From Gaeumannomyces sp. JS-464 (Eukaryota; Ascomycota; Sordariomycetes; Magnaporthales; Magnaporthaceae): DNA of 64,000 nt. Below the pieces are notes generated by a model. That model was given only the letters and a program-made list of their open reading frames with translations. It did no database searches and was not told the DNA's origin. This document shows positions 10,949-23,528 of the stretch, in pieces (position 1 is the stretch's first letter; every line of letters starts with the position of its first letter). The stretch covers positions 1,488,001 through 1,552,000 of the forward strand of contig NGZR01000004.1 of NCBI GenBank assembly GCA_002197995.1, read 5' to 3'. A program made the translations under genes and the position numbers.

Positions 10949-13453
10949 GGTAAAATCCGGGATTTTTTTTTTAAAAAAAAAAGAAAAACGAAATAAAGCG
11001 AATATGCGTTAATTACCGCCCGTTAAACGAAGTTACGATAAAAAATTAATATTTTTTACGTTTTATTAACGAATTACGAAATAAGCTCGGTAAAGCTTAA
11101 TATTTTACGGTTTTAAACTTACGGAAAGTTTACAGCTTAATACGGATTAAAAAAGGTTAAAAGTGGTTAATAGCTTTTAAAATACGGTTTAAATGTTACA
11201 AATTTTTAATAATAACCTTTGGTTTTATTAATGCATTAACCACGTTTTAAAAAATAATTAACTATATATTGCGAAAGCATTTTAACATTTCGGTTTTTGC
11301 ATATTTAAATAATATCCTATTTTTTTTAAACATGATAAAAAAGCATAAGTAAAACGTATATTAGGTATTGCAAAAGCTGTTTAATGCAAAACTTTTTATT
11401 AAATTAAAAAAAATGCAAATGGCATATATAAAAGGTTACTTTTTTAAAATTTGTAATTATATTTAAACAAATGTGTATAAATTTTAAAAAAATCGAAAAA
11501 GTTAAAAAATGGCTTATATTTAAAAACTTTATAAAAGTATAAAGGTTTTTAGGATTTTTAAACTTTTACAAACGGTTTGTCCGTGGTTATAGCAAAATCG
11601 CTATACTATTTACGAATTTTATTAAAAATAATTACCAGTTTTATTAGGAAAAGCAAAAATAAAAAGCTTTTAAGCAATTACGAAAAGCCGCCGTAAGCGA
11701 ACTAAAATTAGCATTTTTAAACTTAAAAAAACCTTTCGAAGTTAAAACCGATGCGTTAAATTACGCGATCGGCGGATAATTCGAATAACGAAACGATTAA
11801 AAACGGTTGTACTTTTATGCGTTTTTTTCGCAAAAGTTAAACGGATTTAAGTTAAATTACCAAATCCACGATAAAAAACTTTTAGCAATTATTCGAGCAT
11901 TTAAAAAGTGGAAATTATACTTTTATAAAACGAAGCGTTAAGTTATAATATATATAAACTATAAAAATTTAACATATTTTACTATAAGTAAAAACCTAAA
12001 TAAGCGATAAATACGTTAAAACGAGTTTTTGCAAAATTACGATATTCGAATTAAATACCGAAAAAGGTCGAAAAACGGCCGGGCGAACGCTTTAAGTTAA
12101 CGACCGGATTATTAGGTCGTAGTACTTAAAAAAACACGAGTAATTTTAACGAAAGAATTAAACGGGTTTTTAATCCCGGTATAAAAAACATTCGCTAAAA
12201 CGGTTTAATAAAGAAAAGTTTAAACTTTAAAAAAAATTTAACAGGTTTACAACTAGTTAGCATACGGTTATTAAAGCGTAATTAAAACGTGGAAACGGTT
12301 ACGATAATATTATAAGTTCGTAAAAACTTAAGCCGAAATATAAAACGCAATTAAAAATTGCGAAAATTGCGTAAAAAACCAAGCTAATAAGTATAAACTT
12401 TATAAGCTTTTGCAACTTTTGCTAATATTAAACGGATTTTGGCAAAAAGTTACTTTAAATTTCGTTATTAAGCTTTTTTAATTTAAAAAACCTATAATTA
12501 AAGTTAAATACGACAATATATTAGTAATAGTAAACAGGTTTACCAAATATGCTTTATTTTTACTATATACGGAAAGTAGTAACGTTACGAAATTAGCGTA
12601 CGTTTTTATTAAGCACGTAATAACGGAATACGGCACGCCGAACCGTTTAATTACGGATAAAAATAAGCTGTTTATAAGCAAGTTTTAAAAAAGGTTTACG
12701 AATAAGCTAAAAGCAAAACACTTTTTATTAATAACTTATTACTTTTAAACAAACGGATAAATAAAGCGAATAAACCAAACTATAAAGCAATATTTACGTT
12801 ATTACGTTAATTATAAATAAAACAATTGGGTATAACTATTTCCTATGGTTTAATTCGCTTATAACAGTTTAATTTACGAAAGTATAGGAATTATACCGTT
12901 TTATACGAATTACGGGTTTACGCTTACGGCGTATAAGGAATTTAAAGTAAGTAAATATGCTTTAATAGCAGAAATACAAGTAACGGAGCTTATTAAATTG
13001 CATAAACACTTTTAAGCAAAGTTAAAAAAGTTACGGCACCGCATAACTACTTAAGCAAATAAAAAAAGGATTAAAAAACCGACTTTTAAAAAAGGGGATA
13101 ACGTTTATCTTTTTCGACGCAATATTAAAACAAAACGACGAAGTAATAAGCTAAACTATAAAAACTTAAAACCGTGTAAAGTATTGGAAAAGGTTTCGAA
13201 AATGAATTACAAATTCCAATTACTTTTAATTATAAAATCCCACCCGGTTTTTCACGTTTCCCTATTTAAATTAACGCTTCCAAGCTTTAAAAGCGATAAA
13301 TTAATAAAAGTCGACGTAAAACAAAAATATAAAGTTAAAAATTTTTTAAATTATAAGTTAAAAAGCAAGCTTAAAAAGTATTTAATTAAATGGAAAAAGT
13401 ACGGCCACGAGGAAAATACGTGGGAAAAAAAAACCAACTTTATAAAATGCTAA
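10949..13453 (+). pseudogene. Element B pol relic (RT to chromodomain)
   Basis: Remnant of pol. RT opens with YRPLNEVTIKN near 11015, and its catalytic box reads YLNN (11302-11313), both Asp of YLDD lost. RNase H is near 11740 (VKTDALNYAIGG-like). Integrase spans about 12200-13050, and the frame leads into the open chromodomain segment at 13184. Stops are TAA/TAG at Gln and Trp positions. Confidence 0.88.
13184..13453 (+). pseudogene. Element B chromodomain segment (open fragment)
   Basis: An 89-codon open stretch that is the true C-terminus of the gypsy polyprotein. It contains the post-integrase motif HPVFHVSLF, a linker, and a chromodomain with KYLIKWKKYG, HEENTW and a final NFI segment. 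The two Trp positions and the following Tyr, part of the aromatic cage/core of chromodomains, are kept. In chromoviruses this domain tethers integrase to methylated-histone chromatin. It is a fragment of a dead polyprotein; the ATG at 13184 is only the first in-frame Met after the last stop. Confidence 0.85.
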
Positions 13454-13552
13454 AAAGCTTTAACGAAGTACTAGCAAAAGCGCTTATAAAAAGGTTAGTA
13501 AAAGAAAAAGGTTTTAAAAAAAAGTCCAACATTGTTAAGCTTTTTTTTAAAC

Positions 13553-13623
13553 GGTCGTGTTAAAATTCAAACCCGACACTTCGGCAAAAAAACTAAAAGC
13601 TACACTTAATATGTTATAAAACC
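13553..13623 (-). pseudogene. tRNA-like sequence of element B (antisense)
   Basis: On the minus strand, a 71-nt sequence starting GGTTTTATA and ending CACGACC, with GGGTTTGAATT at the B-box position (GGTTCGAATCC after C-to-T change). It lies at the same site as in A, C, D and E. Relic; acceptor pairing is 5 of 7. Confidence 0.5.
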
Positions 13624-13683
13624 TAAGGAAATTGTTAAGGAAATTACAATTTACCGTAAAAAAAAGGCAAATAAACCTAAGTT

Positions 13684-14028
13684 AAAATTAACCTCGAACG
13701 TTTACTAATCGGGGGAAACGGTAGTAGCTACGGAAAGTTTAAATTACAAAGCAGTTTAACAAACCTCCCGGTCGGCCTCCTCCCGCTCGATACGCTTTAA
13801 CTTTTCCACATTGTTAATGCTACGCCGAACCGCGCGCATTATTTTTTCCAACCATATTCGTTTTTGCTTTCAAAAGCGAAAAACCTTTCCTTCCGCCTTT
13901 TTTAATTTAAATTTAAGCTTAAAATATTATATAACGATATTTCGAAATTTAACGAGCGAAAGCCTTAAAATATCGCACCCGGATCGGTTAATTCGAAAGC
14001 ATTCCACGCACCGGGACGAGTTTTAAAA
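13684..14028 (-). pseudogene. Antisense coiled-coil ORF relic of element B
   Basis: The minus strand encodes a RAVRRSIN-like segment followed by EREEADRE, the conserved core of the antisense protein seen in A, C, D, E and F. It is cut off at 14028, where similarity to the other copies ends. The plus-strand frame opposite to it is a shadow. Confidence 0.55.
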
Positions 14029-14414
14029 AAATAGTAATAAATAGCTTTAAATAGGCTATTTAAACTATTAACTTTGGAAAAAACAATAGCAAAAATGTAA
14101 AGGGTAATTTTTAAAAGCCTAATTATAAGCTTATAAAAAGCGCACTTTTCGCTTTTTTATCGCGCCGGTTAACCTTTATTTGTAATTAGCGTTATTAATT
14201 TGCCGCCTTTTTATATCGTTTTTTTATTATTACCGCATTTTTTATTTGCAGTATTTTTAACCGTTTTATTTAATTACTTTTTCGTTTGTTAAATTGTTTT
14301 TCCTGCTTTTCCCCACTTTATTATCATTATAAGCCTAAACCGTAACATTGTAATCCTTAGCAAACGCGTTAGCAAAAAGCTCCGTAAAATATTAACTAAT
14401 AATATTAAAATTAA

Positions 14415-15008
14415 AAGCTCGCATTGCTTTTCGAATTAGCTTACGGTTGTTTAAAATATCGCGATACCGCGCCGCCGCCGCCGTTTGCTAATTTTGCTAA
14501 TTAGCAACTTGTTAACCCGTTCGTTAACGATACTTTTATTAATGCTTAAAAGCAAATTGTTATTATTGCCCGTTTAACCTAGGGTAAAATTCCGCTTTTT
14601 GCGGATCCGTTTCGCGATATTTCGCTTAATTTGTTTAAAACTTTAATTGCTGGTCCCGCCGTTGTTAACTTCGTTAAAGTTAACTTTAACAACAACCTAT
14701 TAGGCGATTTCGACGATTTTTCCAATTTTTTTAATAATTTAAGCTTAAACGATTAGAAAAACTCGTCGTTTAATAAAGAAAGCTTTAAAAGCGTTATCGG
14801 GCGATTAAAAAAGCAAGCAGTTCGAAAAGGTTAAACCGGCTAAAAAGGCTAAAAAGGCTAGGAAAAGCAAGGTTAGCAAAACTGGTAAAAAGATCGTTAA
14901 ACGCGGTAAAAAAGGCGTTAAAAAATCGCTACTTTGCTTAAATTGCTTACGGTTTGCTTTTACCGGCAAAAAAATAAAAAAATGGTTACCGTAAAACCGA
15001 TCCTTTAA
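14415..15008 (+). pseudogene. Unassigned 198-codon relic frame with Gln/Lys/Gly-rich tail
   Basis: One plus-strand frame stays in phase for 198 codons, interrupted by about 13 stops that are all TAA or TAG, as expected if Gln codons were hit by RIP. The N-terminal part is mixed (for example ADPFRDISLNLF, then GDFDDFSNFFNNLS). The C-terminal part, from about 14820, becomes a run of KGQ-like repeats if the stops are read as Gln. I do not recognise the family; a gag-like or accessory transposon protein is possible. Some +1-frame shadow is Lys/Ala-rich, so the frame choice rests on phase and stop type only. Confidence 0.35.
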
Positions 15009-16865
15009 TAAATAAGTATTAACTTTACGTTTCGAATTACTTATATAATTTTATATAAGTTTTTTAATTTAACAAACTTATTTTTTATAATCGTTTTTTA
15101 TTTATTTATTACTTTTAATCCTTTTATTATTTTTAGCTTTAATTTTAAGTTTTAAAGGAAATATATTGCTAATAACAATTCGGCTACTGTAAATTAATTT
15201 TTAAGTTTAGTGTTTAAACGCGCTTATTAATAAGGTTTATTTAAGCGTTTAAAAAATAAATCGCTTTCGTATCGCTATAAAGGAAATACTTAAACTTTAA
15301 AAGGAAATTAATAAAAACTATTAAAACGCTAATGCTAATTTTTAAAATATAACTTTTACTAAGCGTAAAGCGGTTAAAAAGCCGCTTTTATTCGCATAAA
15401 AAATGCCGTTATTTCACTTTAACAGTTTGCTTATAATAGTATTAAAAAGTAAAAAAAATTAAAAAGTCGGATTTATTTATTCGATTATCGTTTTGTTTTA
15501 ATTATTTAAAGCTTTTTTTAATCGTTAAAAGCTGTTTTATTTATATTGCGTTATTTTAGGAATTAAACATTTTAAAACCATAATTAAAAATCGATTTATT
15601 ATAACTTTAACGTTTTTTTTCTTGTAATTTCGCTTTATTTAACTTTTAATTTTAATAGTAATCCGGTTACTGCTTACGAAATTTTCCAAACCGTGGTTTA
15701 GCTAATTTTTGGTTATTACGTTTGCCTAATTATGTGCTTTTAAAATCCACTTAATTTTATTTTATTTATTGTTTATATTACCGTTATATTTGTACAAATT
15801 TCGGTGCTTTTATTAGTTATATAAAGGGGAAACTTTAATATAGTTAAATGTTTTAAGCGAAAACCTTCCGTTTGCTAATAAGCTTTCGCTATTTGTTTTT
15901 TTCGCATTTAATTTTATTTATTTTACGCTTTTTATACGATTTTCGAAAAGTTATAATATTTATTATTAAGCGTTTTTCCCTCGTCGCGTTAAATTAAACT
16001 AAGTATTAGTAAAACGAAAAACTATTTATGCAAATTGCCATTTTGCAAAAAGCTATTTTAAATTTTTTAAAAATCGTTACGAGCTTTATTTTAAAAACAT
16101 TGCTAATATTAAAACCGCTAATTATACCGTAAATTTCGCTTGTAAAAACGCTTCGTATAACCCTTTTACATTTTATAAACCTTTTATATAAAATATTACC
16201 CTAAATTTAAAAGCTGCTTTTTTATTTTATAATTACCTTATTATTAAAACAATTACGAATTCGATTTGCGAATTAAGGTTTTTATTATTAGCAAAAAACC
16301 CGTTAATAAATATGTATAAATTAGCTGTTTCGAGGTTTATAAAAATGTATTTAAAGCTTTTACTTAAATTGTTAATTTATTACCGTATTTTTTTATTAAT
16401 TTTGGATACGTTTAAATCGGCAAACTTTTTCGCTTATACGGTTATAAAATAATCGAAAACCGCTTTTAACTAGCAAATTAAGTTAATATATGCTTCCCGC
16501 GCGCGTTAAACCACGTATTACTATTAAGCATTTGCCGTTTTAACGTTTACCAATTTAAAGCGATTAGCTTATCCTTTTTAGTACATTTTAACGCATAATT
16601 TGCTAATCGTAATTTTGCTTTCGTTAAAATAACTTTTATCGCCGTTGTTAAAAATAATGCGAGATTTTACTTTAAAACCTGCTTTTTTAAATGCCATTTC
16701 CTTTTTTTTAAAAAAACTTTATAATTGCTAAGTTTAATGTATCGTCGGTTTGCATTTTAATTATTTCACAGTTTTAACCGATTTTTAAACATAAATAAAT
16801 ACGGATTATAATTAAAAGTGGCATAACTTAGCCGTTTTTTATAATGCTTTTAATACGTAACGAAT
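15009..16865. other. Unassigned AT-rich decayed sequence
   Basis: No gene, LTR or inverted terminal repeat could be recognised. At about 16300-16760 both strands show frames with relatively few stops (minus strand: segments such as LALFLTT, ANYALKCTKK and SNTWFNARGKH), suggesting an old protein-coding transposon that I cannot place. The rest is A/T runs without visible structure. Confidence 0.4.
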
Positions 16866-17342
16866 TGTAAAAATATAAGGTTTTAATTAAGGCGTGCTTG
16901 CGTTAATTATAGTAATTAACAAGGTTACGTTTAATTAGTACGGGCTTTGTATTGCAAGGAGGGGTTGCCAATTCGACTCCTTTATATACCTTTTAATATC
17001 GATCCCGCGAGCCCCCCGTTTAAAAGGGTTTTAGTACTGCACGCGATTTTCCGAAAAATTATTTTATATAGGGAAATTAAAAAATCAACCCACGGCTATT
17101 AAAGCTCTTTTTACGTTAGGCTTTTAAATTTAACTCGTGCGTTTTTTACCCTTGCTTTAACGCGTGCAAAGTAAGTGAATTAAATAGCCTTATAACGGTT
17201 AACTTAAACGCTGTAACACGCTGTAGGCCGACCTTATACATAAATTTATAAAAGTATAAAATAAGTAATACAAGGTAAGTAATGCGGGGTAAGTAAGGTT
17301 TATGCATTTAACCTTAACTAAATACATTAGTTCCTTTTAACA
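16866..17342 (-). repeat. Element H 3' LTR
   Basis: Plus-strand ends are TGTAAAAATA at 16866 and CTTTTAACA at 17342. The polypurine tract (a run of A then GG on the minus strand, 17343-17355) abuts the right end, which fixes the boundary. The first ~170 bp match 24302-24520. The right copy carries an extra ~60 bp near 24390-24460. Length about 477 bp. Confidence 0.7.
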
Positions 17343-17470
17343 CCTTTTTTTTTTACTACTTTTTTTAAATAAAATAGGAAAAGTTAATTACAAAAATGCA
17401 AAAATTAGGTATAAAAGGAATTTTCTATGCGTTAACTACACTACTATTAACTAAAGCAAATGGTAAAAAC

Positions 17471-20400
17471 TTAAGCTTTTAAATGCAAGCTTAAAAGCTT
17501 TAAAAAAGCCAAATGCTTTAAAAGCGTTAACGGTTTAATTAAGCTATTAACGGGCATATTTTTAATGTTTACATATTTTATTGTAATAGTGCTAGTATTA
17601 ACTTTTTCCCTAATAAAATGGAACTTTAACAACGTATATTTAATTCGAAAATGCAAAGTAAAGTTATATGCATTGCTAATAAAGCCGGTATTATTATTAA
17701 AAATTGCAATAGAACCATTTATAGGGCTTTGCAACTTTATAAACAGGTATTTTAACCATTTCGCTTTTCGAAAGGTTTCCGCTAAAACGTTAGTTTTAAC
17801 CTTTACAATGTTAAATGCTATAATACTAGCTTTTTTGCATTTTTAACAAATAAAGCTTCCGGCAATTATAAACAAATAGCCGTAAGTCGATTTAAATAAA
17901 TCTTTATTTCCCGCAAAATCGCTATCGCTAAAACCAATCAATTTTAACAAGTTATTTAACGGTTTAAAGTTAATAGCGCTTATTTTAATTAATTTAGCTT
18001 TATAACCATAGCATATAGCTATATTACAAGTGTTACCCAAATATTTAAGCAGATTTTTAGCGGCGTTAATATGCGTGTTAATAAGCGTTATTAGGTGGCG
18101 TAAAATCCACTAAACAGCGAAACCGATATCCGGGCGGGTTAACAGCATTAAGCACATAACAATCCTTATAATTTTTTATAGCAGTTTAATTTTAGCAAAA
18201 GTTACGAGTAATCCGCTTATATTTTTAAGTACGCCTAGTTATAAAAGGATATTTATAAATCGAAAAGCTTTTAACTTTAACGTTTAAAGCATTTCGTCGA
18301 TATATTAGCTTTAGTGGATTTAAAAAAGCCGTTTAAGCTTATCCCTTATAATTTAAACACTTAAAAAGTAAGTGGCAAACCCGCGATTTTTTAATGCATA
18401 CATTTTATATAACGACTTTTTAAAGGTATTAATATATTTAATATTAAGCCTAATTAGCAAGCAATTATTTACAAAGGTAATAATAAAATGCTTTGTTTTA
18501 GCATTAAAATAAATCGCTGGATTAAAAATAAGCGAGGTAAACCTTTCCGACTTTAATAGGTTTTTTAGCTTATTTTGCCATTTACAAAGCTTTTATTTTA
18601 AACCATATAATGCTTTTTTTAATAAAATCACCTGTTTTTTAATAGTTTTAAAATTAAATTGTTTTGCTATTTTTTTAACTTTAAAAGTTGCAATAGCTAA
18701 CCACTTTTTAAAACCTTTTAAAATATTTAAGTAAATATTTACGTTAAAGTTATTGTTAAAAAATGCTTTAATAAAGTCGATTTATTCGATTTCGCAGTTT
18801 TTTACAGCAGTAAAAGGTAATAAAATACGCCAAATAAACGGTATATTAGTAAAAGTAAAAGTTTTTACAAAATTAAGCCCTTTTATTTGCAAAAAACCTT
18901 TAGCAATTAGCTTAGCTTTATACTTTATAAAGCGATTTTCCTTGTTTTTTTAAGCTTAAATACCGGTCGATAAGTAATTAATTTTCGCCTTTTTAATTGT
19001 TTAGCTTTTAGTAAAAAACTAAAAGTTTTAACACGTAAAAGCTGCTCGAATTTTAACTTTAAAACAACTAACCATTTCTTTTAATAAAAGCTTTTTAAAG
19101 CTTTTTATAAAAGTTAAGTTTACCGTTTTTAATGGGTTTTTTCTTTTTTACTGCTTGTTTTGCCTTGTAAGAAATATATTAAACAAATTTATCGACGTTT
19201 ATTTGGTTTAAATTAGGGGGTGCTTTTTTTAAAATATTTCCGATATTATCGTTAATAAGCATTTTATTTACTGTAATTACCGGTATTTTACGCGTTAATA
19301 GCGCTGTAATTGTTATACCTTTAAAAGGTCGAATAGTGGGGTAAACAAGCTTAAAAAGCCTATTTATAAGGTTTAATAACGGGGCCGTTAAAATACCCGT
19401 AGGTTTTTAATTTTTTTAAAAATCGATTTCCATTTCGCTTTTAACATCGCTATCGAGGTTAAAAACACTAGCTAGTTTAATGCCTTTTTTAGCAGGGTTT
19501 TTAATATTAACCCTTTTCGAAATCCTTTCCTTTTTTAAAACGAGATTTTTTATTATTACCCTTTTTAATATTTTAATAGTCGAGGTTTTATATACTGCTT
19601 TACGGTTAAATGCATATATAAATACAATAGTTTTATTTAAAGCTTTAAAAAGCTTAACGGGTTTCGTTTTAATAGCTAGTTTTTTTAATTTTACCTTATG
19701 TTTTAAAAGAATTAAAACTTCCGCGTAAGTATTAATTACCCGATAATAGCTTAAAATAGGCTTATAAAAAAACCGGGTTTTATTTCGTTATAAAACTTTT
19801 GGTAACCTTCCTATTAGTAACCGCCGTAACGTTTACTAATTTAACCATTAAAAGTAAAACGTAACATTACAAATAAAACGGCAAGCTAGCCGCGTTAATT
19901 GTAGCTTTAAGCTTATTTAAAATCACTTAAACAATGCGTTCCGATAAGCCATTTTAACCGTGGTTATAAAGGTTTAACGAATCGAATGCTGCTTGCTTCG
20001 AGCTAAGTTTTAACGCCGTATTTACTTTTTTTCCATTATTAAAAAAAGCTTTATAAAGTAGCGCCCGTACTTTGCTTTTAATGCTTTAAAAAAGAACTTA
20101 ATAACGAAGTACAGTATTAAACTTTGCTTATTTAGTAGTTAAAAAGTCCAACGGAACTTTAATTTTCGATTAATAAATATAAGGATTACGGGTTTTTTAT
20201 TATGTGGCGTTAAAAATAAAATAACTATATCCCTTTCGATAAAACCTAAAACATTATTCGGAAAAGGTAATAAGCCTTTTTTAGTTTTTCACACCGCTAT
20301 AGTTTTAACACATGTTACGCATTACAACTTTTGTATTTTATTAAAGTTAGGAAAACTAAAGGTAATTTTAGCAGTTTTTTTTAACAAAGCCAGTTTTAAA

Positions 20401-22770
20401 TGCCCTAATTTGCGATGCCAAAACAACGCTTTAAAAGCCAGTTTTTCGTTACACCTTTTTCTTATATCACTTTTAGCGCTTACTTATCCGTCGGTAAACT
20501 TTTGGAAGCTTTTAAAGGTAATATTAATAAAAAAAGCCGCTTGTACTTTACCTATTATAAAAGACTTTAACAACGGATTTTTTACATAAGAAATCCTTTG
20601 TTTTGGTAAAGTAATATCCTTTAAAATAAGCTTTTTAATAAATTTGTTTAATGGTTTGCCGAGCTTACGAGGCTTAATTATACGGGAGTTTTTAAAGCTT
20701 TTTGCATTAAATTTAAGCTTGTTACCCTTTGAAACCAATTTTTTCTTATAATACGGGGTAGCTTTACTTTTAATATAAGGTAGCTTTTCCGTTTAATTTA
20801 TATTTTCTTTTAAATTAAAATCGAAACGAGCATATTCCTTTTAATTTATAAAAAAAACGTTATTAAGTTTAACGTTAATTACGAAAGTTACCTGTTATAC
20901 GGCTTAGTTAAAACTTAGGCTATAGTAAAACCTTTTGCGAATATTAGGCAATATATGCCTTTTAACGTTTAGGAAAAAGCCATGTTTAACTAAATCCAAA
21001 ACGCTTTAACATTTGCGATTTAAGTTATATAAGCCTTATTTAATAAAAACTCCGCCTAACTAATAATATCGTAAACTATTAATAATAATAATATCGAAAT
21101 CGGGAATATATAACACCTAGTTAAAAGTTACAACTTCGAAATTATTAGGTTTATTAAAGCGCCGAACTGTTAATTTAACAATGCCGATACTTTTAAAAAA
21201 CTACGAGGCCGCTACCCGTTTTTATTACTATTTCGCACTTAGTGCTAAAAGTAATAAAATGCTCCTTAAAGTTAAAAATGTAATTTGTACTCCTTGTATT
21301 ATATAATATAAGGGCATTAAAAGCGCGTTAGTTTTTAACGTATTTGCCTTTATTATTAAAGTGTTTATAACACGTGCAATGCATTATAACCGGTAAATTA
21401 AAAGTAATTAAAGCTTTTAAATTAGATTTAAAATTCGAAAAGTTACTGCTATTTTGTATATTAAGTAACCCCAAATCTATTATACCGCTAGTTGTAACGT
21501 TACTTTTCGAAACCTTCCCAAAAGGGTAAAATTCGCTAATAGCGTTTAAAAAAAGGTTATAATTTAGCGTTATAAAGGAAGTTCTTTTACTGTCGGTGGA
21601 TTTGTTACCGATTTTACCTTTTTTTTGGATTTATTAAATTTAAAAAAGCTATTTTAGCTTTTAAGCTTATTTTTAGCCTTTTTACCTTTCTTTTTAACGG
21701 TTTTATTTTTTTCCTTTTTTTTACCTGTTTTGCTTTTTGTATTTAATGGTTTTTTTTACCTTTAAGCTTTATAACTAGCAGCTTATTTATACGTTATAAA
21801 AATAGGGTTATTTGTTTTAACGAGCAAATCCGCTATTAAATACTGCAAATTAATGCCTTTGGTTAATTGCTTTAAAATATTAGCATTACGAATAGTGCTT
21901 TAAAGCCTTTCGGCCTATTAAAAAAATGCACCTTTTAAAACTTTTAAGTATTAATTTTTAATATTAATAGCATTTAATTGCATATAGCTATTACAAAGCT
22001 TAATTAGCAAAAAATTGAAAATGGAATTAAACTCGCTAATAAACCTTTTAAATTTAACGAAATTTAGGGAATAAAACTCCTTAAAGCGTATTTTTTTAAA
22101 TTTTAAGCGTTAAAAAGTAACTATTTTTTAAAGTAATAAACGCTAAAATTGGATTCGTTTCCCACGTAATAATATAAAGCGTTTTTTTGCCACAGCTATT
22201 TTTAAGGAATAGTAAAATTAAAGCCTAATTTTTAATAAAAATATTTATAGCGAGTTTTAGGTTATTTATAAACCTTAATATACTTATTACGGTAAATTGT
22301 AATACTAGCGTATGTTTTTATTTAACGTAGTTAAAAGCCCCTCGTAATTTTAAAGTTTCCGGAAAAAAATATACCTTTTTAAAAAACTTTTTTATTATAA
22401 GGTTATTATAGGTAAAAATGCCTAAAGCAAATAAAAAGGCAAGTGGTAAAATAGCATTTCCACTATTAAAATTTATAAGGTTTTTAACGTTTGTAAATGC
22501 ATTTAATTGTTTTAAAACCGGTGGTACCGGCGGTACCGGTAATGCCGGTAGTACCGGTAATGCCGGCGAGGTAAGTGTATCCCTCGTTACCTCTTTTTAA
22601 CCCCGAAATGCTTTTAATAGCGCTAATAACCTTGCATTTTGCTTTTTAATTTTAGCTATTAACTTAATAAGTACATTAATTTCGCTTACTTGCGTTTTAA
22701 CCTAATTAATAAGTTATTTTAACGTGGTTATTCCCGAATTATTAGTACCGTCGTTTAGGTTATTTTGCAT
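17471..22770 (-). pseudogene. Element H gag-pol relic (copia type)
   Basis: The minus-strand frame starts at an ATG at 22768-22770 (MQNNLNDGTNN), followed by a helical stretch and a Pro-rich repeat encoded by 22515-22570. Then come a protease remnant near 21200-21310 (TRSTNYIFN for the family's DTGSTNYIF), the pre-integrase motif FWHRKLGHLK near 20420, integrase at 20300-19700, RT at about 18950-18400 and RNase H at 18040-17471. RT shows AKGFLQIKG, FTFTNIPFIWRIL and FIKAFFN; its catalytic pair reads FVNN (18464-18475) for F/YVDD. RNase H shows GFSDSDFAGNKD, KSTYGY and YVNIKNMPVNSLIKPL. The last two blocks are open without stops. The end at 17471 is the natural stop. Confidence 0.9.
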
Positions 22771-23528
22771 GTTTGCTTATAGTACTTAAAAAGGTAGCTA
22801 GTAGCAGTTAATTTTGCAGTTATTTTATATGCTGTAATATTAAAAAGACAATTTACAAAAGCAACAAATATATTGCGTAAATGCTTAAAAATTACCGTTT
22901 TTTAGGGCTTTATATAGTTGTTTTGCTTTAACTAACTTACAAGGTGCCAAACTTTTAAGGTTTTATTTAGCAGTTATTTTAGCGTAACTGGCTTAAAGTT
23001 TGCAAAGCTTTAGGATTTTTTGCAATTATAAAGTAACTTTACAAATAATTTATACAATTTACTTATATAACGTGTTTATTACAAAGTAACTATTACGAAG
23101 TAAAACGGTAAAAGGTACTCGTTATAAGGTAAGTGTTATAAGGTAACTGCTAAAACTAACGAAGCTTTGTAATAGTAGGGCTTTTTTACAACTATTAGTA
23201 AGTTAACTTAAAATTAAGCTAATTTTAAGCTTTTTAATCCAATTCCACGTGCTTTAACAAAAACTTTAAAGTGCAGCTATTTAGCGTTCTTTTAGGTATT
23301 AAAGCATTATTATATTAATTAAACCAATAGGCTTGCTTAAACGTGCGCATTAGCCGTTTTAATATTTTTACCGCGAAAGTACGCTATAAAGTAGGTTACA
23401 AACTGCTTTAACCGAAATATGGCTTTTATTAGGGTGTATAACAATTTGCGTAACGTTACCCCGCAATTAAAAAACTTAATAGGTTAGTAAGCGGCTTTTA
23501 TAAGCGGCTTAATGTTTATGCATAGTGA

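Larger units (their letters stand above)
10949..14028 (+). mobile_element. Element B: gypsy chromovirus fragment, both ends missing
   Basis: Begins abruptly in the segment just upstream of RT (compare copy D from about 59700) directly after the LTR of A, and stops at about 14028 inside the antisense coiled-coil region, with no polypurine tract or LTR. It may be what remains of an element recombined with A through shared sequence, or an old deletion derivative. RT, RNase H, integrase, chromodomain, one tRNA-like sequence and part of the antisense ORF are present. Confidence 0.85.

Noticed and set aside
13811..14026. 71-codon plus-strand frame
   Set aside because: Overlaps the antisense coiled-coil ORF, which is conserved among six copies on the opposite strand. 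This frame is not conserved.
16866..17036. tRNA-derived SINE, because of a B-box-like ATTCGACTCC at 16971-16980
   Set aside because: The same sequence recurs at 24302-24520, bracketing a copia element, with a polypurine tract at one inner edge and a half-tRNA primer-binding site at the other. LTR is the better explanation.
17565..17846. 93-codon hydrophobic plus-strand frame that looks like a membrane protein
   Set aside because: Antisense shadow of the copia RNase H domain, which is well supported on the minus strand. AT-rich shadow frames look hydrophobic because they are rich in Phe, Leu and Ile codons.
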